A stretch of DNA of 64,000 nt from an uncultured Clostridia bacterium (lineage in GTDB: Bacteria > Bacillota > Clostridia > Oscillospirales > Acutalibacteraceae): the NCBI GenBank assembly GCA_937876205.1, contig CALEII010000046.1, positions 1 to 64,000 on the forward strand, written 5' to 3'. Position numbers and translations under genes: made by a program. Positions within the stretch are counted from its first letter, which is position 1; every line of letters begins with the position of its first letter. Below are positions 8,575 to 14,702 of the stretch, piece after piece. Under the pieces are notes generated by a model, which saw only the letters and a list, made by a program, of their open reading frames with translations, was not told where the DNA came from and did no database searches.

Positions 8575-8590
8575 TAATATCACCTCAACC

Positions 8591-9379
8591 TTATTTTAAA
8601 AGTCTGGAATTTTTAGGCAACCTAAATTTATATCGTTTTGTTATTTTAATAAATAAACTTTTTAACCTTTTTATATCATCATACGAGTTCATTCTCACAA
8701 TTACCAGATTTTGCACAGATTCTTTTGCGCTATACAGTGTAATATCATTTTCACTGATATACCAACACCCGGTATTTTTCCTAGGATCAGAAAAAAGTGT
8801 CAAGCTAAAATTATAAGTTAAATCATTTTCATCAGGAATAAAGAAAAATAAAACATTAGAATTAAAATAATTATCTGCTTCATCGCTTTGTGCTTCTTTG
8901 TCAAGTTGTCTTGTAATTTCTAAGCATAGTCTTTCTCTAAAAGATTTGTAATCTTCTCTTTGTGAATTCGGTATGTAATAAATATATTTAACTCCGTTAA
9001 TAACATTGGAAGCTATAAGAGTTAACGCAAATTCTTTTAAATCATAATTCATCAAATCATTTGTTAAAATATGAATTTCATCATTTTTGCTCATGTTATT
9101 TTCACTTGATTCGGCAGTGTTTTGGGAAAGAGGACAAATCTCTATATCCTTTTTAAGACAAGAGTTCATAAATTCAATTAAATCACTAAATGGATTATAT
9201 CTTTGATTTAAATAACCAGTAATTACCTCCACAAAAATATACATTATCAGAATGATAACTATGCGAGAACATATATTTAATCTTTCATTATCTTTGAAAA
9301 AAGAATAGTCCGGGACACATGAAATAACTGCAATCAAACTAATTGAAATAAATTTTAGAATATATTTTGTTAATTTCAC
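8591..9379 (-). CDS. membrane-anchored protein of unknown family
   Basis: 262 residues, GTG start with a strong AAAGGAGG site. Two hydrophobic segments lie near residues 7-27 and 37-57, followed by a soluble domain. That domain contains EIHILTNDL and, slightly later, NVINGVKYIYYIPNS, a pattern I associate with phospholipase-D-like or regulatory alpha/beta folds in which a non-catalytic domain reads a ligand. No catalytic HKD motif is visible. It is the first gene of the seven-gene operon and directly follows the promoter, so a sensor or effector role is possible. Family unassigned. Confidence 0.55.
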   Translation of the reverse strand: MKLTKYILKFISISLIAVISCVPDYSFFKDNERLNICSRIVIILIMYIFVEVITGYLNQRYNPFSDLIEFMNSCLKKDIEICPLSQNTAESSENNMSKNDEIHILTNDLMNYDLKEFALTLIASNVINGVKYIYYIPNSQREDYKSFRERLCLEITRQLDKEAQSDEADNYFNSNVLFFFIPDENDLTYNFSLTLFSDPRKNTGCWYISENDITLYSAKESVQNLVIVRMNSYDDIKRLKSLFIKITKRYKFRLPKNSRLLK

Positions 9380-9425
9380 TTATTTCCCTCCTTTAAATGA
9401 CAAAACAAGACATTTTATTATATAT

Positions 9426-9454
9426 ATTATATTTATTCTCAAATTAAAAGTCAA
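9426..9454 (-). promoter_or_regulatory. sigma-A promoter of the seven-gene operon
   Basis: On the minus strand TTGACT (9449-9454) and TATAAT (9426-9431) are 17 bases apart, a near-consensus promoter, about 47 bases upstream of the GTG at 9379. Intergenic gaps after it are 16, 20, 0 and 19 bases, then two overlaps, so it can serve all seven genes. Confidence 0.75.
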
Positions 9455-9590
9455 TCCATTAAAGCAATCATTATATAATGCACAGAGATAAATGCACAGA
9501 GATATTAGAAAAATAACTATAAATAATAAAAATAGTGAACATGAAGAAACTTTAGCACAGTATATATTAAGGAGAACAATAAACAAATTA

Positions 9591-9623
9591 TGGCGGTAAA
9601 GAGATATTTTCTCATTACCGCCA
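9591..9623 (-). terminator. hairpin after tnpV
   Basis: TGGCGGTAA pairs with TTACCGCCA, and the inner GAGA pairs with TCTC. On the minus strand it follows the tnpV stop and separates tnpV from the operon promoter. The T-run is weak, so termination may be partial. Confidence 0.5.
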
Positions 9624-9630
9624 TTTTCGG

Positions 9631-10008
9631 TTAGTTGTAAATTATATCGTGATTTACGATTCCTGTGGCTCTGCTACGGATGTTGTTCATACGAGCAACC
9701 CACTCCATCTGATTTTCCTCTTTCAGTTGCTCAGTTACACCTTCAGCCTCTTTCATCTGCACAACAAGAGTATCAAACATCTCATGAGCCTGATTTTCTA
9801 TCTCGACACAGTGCTGATAAAGTTTGCCCTGGGTAAGTAGTGTTGTAAATAACACCCTCTTATTTTTCAGCAGATAATCTTTATGTAACATTCCCCATTT
9901 GCCGAGCCTGATATTTGCTTCTTCGGGTGGCAAGATGAGGTTAGGGATATTGTAATCGCCAACCTGTCTGTATTGAATATTTGTATTGTTCTTCATAATA
10001 GCATTCAT
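9631..10008 (-). CDS. tnpV: TnpV-family transposon protein
   Basis: 125 residues with the TnpV pattern: YRQVGDYNIPNLILP, GKWGMLHKDYL, LLTQGKLYQH, then ENQMEWVARMNNIRSRATGIV. TnpV proteins are accessory proteins of mobilisable and conjugative transposons of Clostridia; their function is not established. The gene overlaps the DUF6809 stop by 4 bases, a common pairing. It marks the right side of the accessory island. A second possible start is the ATG four codons in. Confidence 0.85.
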   Translation of the reverse strand: MNAIMKNNTNIQYRQVGDYNIPNLILPPEEANIRLGKWGMLHKDYLLKNKRVLFTTLLTQGKLYQHCVEIENQAHEMFDTLVVQMKEAEGVTEQLKEENQMEWVARMNNIRSRATGIVNHDIIYN

Positions 10009-10283
10009 CCTTTCGTATTCTTAACAAATGTATCGTATGTGAATTTTGCTCCGAGCCTAAAGCCTGATATAAAGCTATCAGCATTACTTGTTGTTGAAAA
10101 TTCAACATAGGCACTTACATAGTTTTGAAACAGTTCTTTATCCTCACCGCTCAATCTTGCAGTAAGCTGTTCTTCTTTCTCAGCAAGGTTACTCAGTTTC
10201 TTCTTGAGCTTAGGTGTTAATTCAGAATTAACTTCTTGCGGCTCTATGTTGCCGTAATAGAAATCTTCAATGATATTTGACAT
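10005..10283 (-). CDS. DUF6809 family protein
   Basis: 92 residues, opening MSNIIEDFYYGNIEPQE and closing with FISGFRLGAKFTYDT, which is the DUF6809 pattern. These small helical proteins sit in Clostridia mobile elements, often beside tnpV. ATG 10283 is chosen because GGAGG lies 8 bases before it; the longer upstream frame would place that site inside the coding region. Role unknown. Confidence 0.8.
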   Translation of the reverse strand: MSNIIEDFYYGNIEPQEVNSELTPKLKKKLSNLAEKEEQLTARLSGEDKELFQNYVSAYVEFSTTSNADSFISGFRLGAKFTYDTFVKNTKG

Positions 10284-10396
10284 TATGTATTCCTCCATAT
10301 GTTTCTCTACTAAGCAACAGCAGGAGTGTAGAATACTATGTTTGAAGCCAGTTTTACTTATATTTTTAGTAAATCCCTTATGAACACTCGCACCAA

Positions 10397-10422
10397 GACT
10401 GAGCAATAGCTCAGTCTTTTTT
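10397..10422 (+). terminator. orphan rho-independent terminator
   Basis: GACTGAGC and GCTCAGTC form a perfect 8-base stem with an AATA loop followed by six T. No plus-strand gene precedes it within the island, so it may belong to a chromosomal gene cut off when the element inserted or decayed. Confidence 0.7.
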
Positions 10423-10524
10423 ATGCAAAAATAGAAAAGCAGAACGGGCCATAAATCTGAAGTGAGATTATGAAAAGGCGATTGACACAAATTTTATAAA
10501 ACACTTTATTTCACTTGCAGAATA

Positions 10525-10533
10525 TGATATAAT
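10525..10533 (+). promoter_or_regulatory. extended -10 promoter for the M20 peptidase
   Basis: TGATATAAT is an extended -10 element 31 bases ahead of the ATG. No good -35 stands 17 bases upstream. An alternative is TTGACA at 10482-10487, whose -10 (TTTATT) is poor. Confidence 0.45.
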
Positions 10534-10564
10534 TCTCTCATAATTTATTCGGGAGATGTAAAAA

Positions 10565-11887
10565 ATGAGCGACAACCGTGCAATGCAGTATGCTGAACTT
10601 CTTTCAAAGCTTATTAAAATTGAAACTATTTCATCAAGAGAGAATCAGGATATTACAAAATTTCTGGAATTTCATAAGGTTCTTCGTGAGACCTTTCCCA
10701 ATTTTTTCAATACGGTAGAATGTGAAGAATTCGGCGGCAGTCTTCTTCTTAAATGGAAGGGCACAGACTCTTCCCTGAAACCCGTTATGCTTATGAATCA
10801 CCACGATGTTGTTGAGGCAAGCGGTGAGTGGACACATTCTGCATTTTCAGGTGAAATTGCAGACGGCAGAGTCTGGGGCAGAGGCACCCTTGACACAAAG
10901 GGCGGACTTGCAATGATGCTTCAGGCTGCAGAAGAGCTTATCAAAGACGGCTTTACACCCAAGAGAGATACATACTTTGTTACATCCTGCACTGAAGAAA
11001 TAGGCGGAGCAGGTGCAATAGCAATGTCTGCCGCTTTACAGGAGAGAAATATGGAATTTCATATGATACTCGACGAGGGCGGAATGATTCTTTATGACCC
11101 CATCGGCGGTGCTGACGGCACCTTTGCTATGATTGGTGTGGGCGAAAAGGGTTATGTTGACCTTAAATTTATTGCAAAATCAAACGGCGGTCACGCATCT
11201 GCACCCGGAAAGAATACTCCTCTTGTGCGTCTGGGCAAATTTATGGCTGAAGCAGAGAAGGCTGAATGCTTTGATGTTTATATGTCTGACACAGTCAAAG
11301 AAATGCTTTCACGTTTTTCACCCACAATGAGCGGTATTATGAAAACTGCCTGCGGTAATGTGAATGCATTCAAGCCGGTGCTCAAGAAGGTTATGCCTAT
11401 GATCTCACCTGCAGGTGCGGCAATGCTCAGAACAACACTTGCTTTCACAATGAGTAAGGGTTCTGACGGCTCGAATGTTATTCCTCAGGAAGCCTGGGTT
11501 GTGGGCAATATGCGTTTTTCACATCATCAGGGCAAGAAGGCAAGTATTGAAGCAATTACAGCCCTTGCAAAAAAATATGATATTGAAACGGTAGTTATTG
11601 AAGACGGAATTGAGTCCGGTATCACAGATTTCAGAGGCGAAGCCTTCAGATTTATTGAAAAAGCAGTCAGCAGTGTTTTCCCTGACTATAAATCAGTGCC
11701 CTATATTATGAATGCAGCAACAGACAGCAGATATTTCGGTAAGGTCTGTGATAACTGTCTGCGTTTTGTGCCGTTCAAGATTGATAAGCAGCAGCTTGAC
11801 AGCGTTCACGGTATCGACGAAAATGTTGACGTTGCAACACTTGCTCCTGCTGTTGACTTCTATAAATATGTAATCAAAGAGGCTTAA
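10565..11887 (+). CDS. M20 family metallopeptidase (carboxypeptidase/dipeptidase-like)
   Basis: 440 residues, cytoplasmic, no signal. The di-zinc site of M20 peptidases can be followed: NHHDVVEASGEW (first His and Asp), GRGTLDTKGGLA (bridging Asp), TEEIGGAG (catalytic Glu and metal Glu), and a late His in HGIDEN. The lid/dimerisation domain begins near GGHASAPGKNTPL. The family removes C-terminal residues or splits dipeptides; it resembles the carboxypeptidase-S subgroup. GGGAGATG precedes the start. Stand-alone gene ended by the hairpin at 11902. Confidence 0.88.
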   Translation: MSDNRAMQYAELLSKLIKIETISSRENQDITKFLEFHKVLRETFPNFFNTVECEEFGGSLLLKWKGTDSSLKPVMLMNHHDVVEASGEWTHSAFSGEIADGRVWGRGTLDTKGGLAMMLQAAEELIKDGFTPKRDTYFVTSCTEEIGGAGAIAMSAALQERNMEFHMILDEGGMILYDPIGGADGTFAMIGVGEKGYVDLKFIAKSNGGHASAPGKNTPLVRLGKFMAEAEKAECFDVYMSDTVKEMLSRFSPTMSGIMKTACGNVNAFKPVLKKVMPMISPAGAAMLRTTLAFTMSKGSDGSNVIPQEAWVVGNMRFSHHQGKKASIEAITALAKKYDIETVVIEDGIESGITDFRGEAFRFIEKAVSSVFPDYKSVPYIMNAATDSRYFGKVCDNCLRFVPFKIDKQQLDSVHGIDENVDVATLAPAVDFYKYVIKEA

Positions 11888-11901
11888 ATTTATATTCCCT
11901 G

Positions 11902-11943
11902 AAAAAGAGGTTGCAAAAACTTTTGTTTTTCACCTCTTTTTTT
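11902..11943. terminator. terminator after the M20 peptidase
   Basis: AAAAAGAGGT and ACCTCTTTTT pair around an A/T-rich loop and the stem is followed by T residues, so it can act on the plus strand after the peptidase gene. Confidence 0.65.
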
Positions 11944-12105
11944 GATAGCAAAGAAGCTGTAGAAATACAGCACACGGTATGTTATAATTGATGCAATAAC
12001 AGAGATTTGTTTAAAACCGATACAGGGGCAAAACAGGTAAATGAATTCTTGCCAAGCTTTGATATATATGATAAAATAAATGTAAATACTATAGAGGTGT
12101 GTTTT

Positions 12106-13047
12106 ATGCATTTGCTTAAAATTGACAAAAATCATTATCAGGGGCAGGCTGACCCGTTTATTCTTAAAAGCGGCGGCAGATATTATATCTATGTCACAGG
12201 TCACGATGCCGTATATGCTTATCAGTCAGACAATCTTTTTGAGGGCTGGGAGTATTATGGCAAGGTGCTGACAAAAGAGGGGCACGATTCATTCTGGGCA
12301 CCGAGTGTTATTGAGCTTGACGGTAAATTCTATATGTATAATTCAATTGAGATTTATGATGACGAGCCTGATAAGGGTGGTCACAGAGGCGCAATGCACG
12401 TAAGTGTTGCAGACAATCCTCTGGGGCCCTTTGAAAATCCCACAAGAATTCTGCATCCTTTCTCAATTGACTCTCATATTGTGCAGAATGAGGCAGGTCT
12501 TTTCCTTTTCTATTCTGCAAATAAGTTTGAGGGTGAGAGAATCGGCACCTGTATTTATGTTGACAGAATGCTTGACCCGTTTACCCCTGAGGGCAAGCCT
12601 GTGCTTGTTGTTGAGCCCACAATTGATGAAGATATCTATATGAAAGACAGATATAAAAAAGGTCAGCACTGGCACACAATCGAAGGTGCCTGTTACTTTA
12701 AAGAGGGTGACTGGCATTATCTGATGTATTCGGGCAACTGCTTCACGACACCCACATACTATATAGGCTACGCAAGAGCTAAAACAGATGAAACTGACCT
12801 TACAAAAATCAAATTCGAAAAATATCCCGACGAAAATACATATCATCCCGTTCTGAAGGCAAATGAGTTTGAAGAGGGTACGGGACATCACTCAATGATT
12901 AAGGAAGACGGTCAGTGGTATGCTGTTTATCACGCCAGAGATTACGGCGATTCACTCAATGCCTTTGATGCCAGAAATGCACGAATCTGTAAGCTGAATG
13001 TTGAAGACGGCATCATCACGGCAGAAAGATATGAAAAACATATATAA
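12106..13047 (+). CDS. GH43-like five-bladed propeller glycosidase
   Basis: 313 residues. The GH43 catalytic triad can be placed: base Asp in GQADPFI near residue 20, the Asp in SIDSHIVQ, and the acid Glu in HTIEGACYF. GH43 enzymes cut arabinose or xylose units from plant side chains. There is no signal peptide, so it would act inside the cell on imported oligosaccharides. I start at ATG 12106, preceded by AGAGGTG at 12093-12099; the longer in-frame extension upstream has no ribosome site. It pairs functionally with the exported GH51 enzyme at 14703. Confidence 0.82.
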   Translation: MHLLKIDKNHYQGQADPFILKSGGRYYIYVTGHDAVYAYQSDNLFEGWEYYGKVLTKEGHDSFWAPSVIELDGKFYMYNSIEIYDDEPDKGGHRGAMHVSVADNPLGPFENPTRILHPFSIDSHIVQNEAGLFLFYSANKFEGERIGTCIYVDRMLDPFTPEGKPVLVVEPTIDEDIYMKDRYKKGQHWHTIEGACYFKEGDWHYLMYSGNCFTTPTYYIGYARAKTDETDLTKIKFEKYPDENTYHPVLKANEFEEGTGHHSMIKEDGQWYAVYHARDYGDSLNAFDARNARICKLNVEDGIITAERYEKHI

Positions 13048-13118
13048 ATCAGAACTTGTCGAGATATCATTCAGCCCGATAAATTATTGTTTGAATATAA
13101 AAATAAGGAGAATATATT

Positions 13119-13460
13119 ATGCCTTTCATCGATTCAAAAATTTCAGTTAAAGTAACAGAAGAAAAGAAAGAAATTATCAAAGCAGAGTTCGGAAAACTGA
13201 TGTCTGTTCTGGGGAAGTCCGAAACATATCTTATGGTCGGCATTGAAGACAATTATTCACTCTGGATGGGTGGAAAGAAGCTTGAAAAGGGAGCTTATGT
13301 TTCTGTAAGTCTTCTCGGCAATGCTCCGTCATCAGCTTATGAAAAGCTTACAGAGGCTATTTGCAATCTTTTTGAAAAAGAACTCGGAATAAACGGTTCT
13401 GCTGTGTATGTGACATATCATCCCGTTACCGACTGGGGCTGGAACGGTGCAAATTTCTGA
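13119..13460 (+). CDS. MIF/tautomerase superfamily protein
   Basis: 113 residues beginning MPFIDSK and ending TDWGWNGANF, the layout of macrophage migration inhibitory factor homologues. Pro2 is the catalytic base of the tautomerase after removal of Met1. MIF folds are trimeric phenylpyruvate/dopachrome tautomerases; in gut bacteria the natural substrate is unknown. The ribosome site AAGGAG lies before the ATG. No operon partner. Confidence 0.85.
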   Translation: MPFIDSKISVKVTEEKKEIIKAEFGKLMSVLGKSETYLMVGIEDNYSLWMGGKKLEKGAYVSVSLLGNAPSSAYEKLTEAICNLFEKELGINGSAVYVTYHPVTDWGWNGANF

Positions 13461-13578
13461 TTGTTTACAGATTTTTAATATTTTTTCATAAAAAGAACAT
13501 ACGGTTATAACAATTATGTGTTTTAATATTTATGCAATAAGTATGAACTTATTAATTTAGTGAAAGGATTGTGTCATA

Positions 13579-13683
13579 ATGGAAAACATCATCAAGTACG
13601 TTAAGGCTCTCATCAAGTTCGTAAAGGACATCCTTGCAGCTCTTGGTATGGAAGCTGATTTCTCTCTTCCTTTCGGTCTGTAA
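13579..13683 (+). CDS. 34-residue amphipathic peptide
   Basis: A short gene with its own ribosome site (GAAAGGA at 13562-13568) and its own terminator at 13701-13728. The product begins MENIIKYVKALIKFVKDI and ends in a Phe-rich tail. The first 22 residues form an amphipathic helix with Lys on one face and Ile/Val/Phe on the other. It resembles the 37-residue peptide at 34536-34649 and the C-terminal tail of the esterase at 47356-48447. It could be a membrane-active peptide (phenol-soluble-modulin or leaderless-bacteriocin-like) or a membrane-binding regulator. No immunity or export gene is adjacent. Confidence 0.6.
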   Translation: MENIIKYVKALIKFVKDILAALGMEADFSLPFGL

Positions 13684-13700
13684 TTTAAAGTAAGGATCAG

Positions 13701-13728
13701 ACAGGTATCTTCGGATACCTGTTTTTTC
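13701..13728 (+). terminator. terminator of the 34-residue peptide gene
   Basis: ACAGGTATC and GATACCTGT form a perfect 9-base stem closed by a TTCG tetraloop and followed by TTTTTTCTTTG. It is a textbook intrinsic terminator, and its position straight after the peptide stop supports that peptide being a separate transcript. Confidence 0.9.
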
Positions 13729-13755
13729 TTTGCTTTTTTTGAATTACGGTGTATA

Positions 13756-14643
13756 ATGGATACGGTGATGAAAATGGAACTGTGTAACAGCTGTCCGAGA
13801 AAATGCAATATCGACAGAAGCATATCAAAGGGTGTCTGCGGTGTAAGTGATAGAATAAGAATAGCCCGTGCTGCACCTCATTTCTGGGAGGAGCCGTGCA
13901 TAAGCGGCACAAATGGCTCGGGAACAGTGTTTTTTTCGGGCTGTAGTATGAAATGTGTATATTGTCAGAATTATGAGATAAGCTCAGGTTGTTACGGTGA
14001 AGATATAACAACGGACAGACTCAGGGAAATATATGATGAGCTGATTTTGTCGGGTGTTCACAATATAAACCTTGTGACACCGTCGCATTATGTGAAGCAG
14101 ATACTGCCGTCTCTCAGTGAGCCTCTTCGGGTCCCGGTGGTGTATAATTCAAGCGGATATGATTCGGTGGATACGCTCAGACTTCTTGAAAATAAGGTGC
14201 AGATATATCTGCCCGATATGAAATATACGGATTCTTCTCTCGCAAAAAAGTATTCACTTGCACCCGATTATCCCGAAACGGCAAAAAATGCAATCAGAGA
14301 GATGTTCCGTCAGACAGGGGAGTACATTTTTGACGGTGACGGAATAATGCAGAAAGGTGTTGTCATAAGACACCTTATGCTTCCGGGTGAAACAGAAAAC
14401 ACTCTTGATGTGATTGACTGGGTGTCATCTGAATTCGGAGATAAAGTCGTTTTCAGCCTGATGAGTCAGTTTACACCAAATGAAAGCTGTGATATTCCTC
14501 AGCTTCAGAAACGAATTTCAGAGGAAGAATATAACAGAGCAGTTGACTATATTTATCTTTGCGGAATGGAAAATGTGTATGTTCAGGATTTTTCATCAGC
14601 AGAAAAGGATTTCACTCCGCCCTTTGACCTGACAGGTGTATAA
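13756..14643 (+). CDS. PflA-like radical SAM protein
   Basis: 295 residues. The N-terminal CNSCPRKCNID motif and the SAM-cleaving CSMKCVYCQNYE motif identify the subgroup related to pyruvate-formate-lyase activating enzyme and the AmmeMemoRadiSam radical SAM proteins. The cluster cysteines sit near residues 62, 66 and 69. Substrate unknown: the family includes glycyl-radical activases, and no glycyl-radical enzyme is adjacent. Start is uncertain, as ATGs at 13756, 13768 and 13774 are all possible; GGTGAT is best placed for 13774. Confidence 0.8.
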   Translation: MDTVMKMELCNSCPRKCNIDRSISKGVCGVSDRIRIARAAPHFWEEPCISGTNGSGTVFFSGCSMKCVYCQNYEISSGCYGEDITTDRLREIYDELILSGVHNINLVTPSHYVKQILPSLSEPLRVPVVYNSSGYDSVDTLRLLENKVQIYLPDMKYTDSSLAKKYSLAPDYPETAKNAIREMFRQTGEYIFDGDGIMQKGVVIRHLMLPGETENTLDVIDWVSSEFGDKVVFSLMSQFTPNESCDIPQLQKRISEEEYNRAVDYIYLCGMENVYVQDFSSAEKDFTPPFDLTGV

Positions 14644-14645
14644 TG

Positions 14646-14674
14646 TTGACAAAGAAAAATAATTACTGTATTAT
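14646..14674 (+). promoter_or_regulatory. sigma-A promoter of the GH51 gene
   Basis: TTGACA at 14646-14651 and TATTAT at 14669-14674 are 17 bases apart, 29 bases before the ATG at 14703. It starts just past the stop of the upstream radical SAM gene. Confidence 0.7.
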
Positions 14675-14702
14675 TATAATATAAAAATATGGAGGCAGGT
14701 TT

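Noticed and set aside
9380..9586. 68-codon hydrophobic frame before the operon
   Set aside because: TTG start without a ribosome site, and the consensus operon promoter lies inside it. It might have been a precursor peptide for the SPASM enzyme, but nothing supports that.
12007..12105. 33-residue N-terminal extension of the GH43 gene
   Set aside because: AGAGGTG lies within it directly before ATG 12106, and the GH43 fold begins after that ATG.
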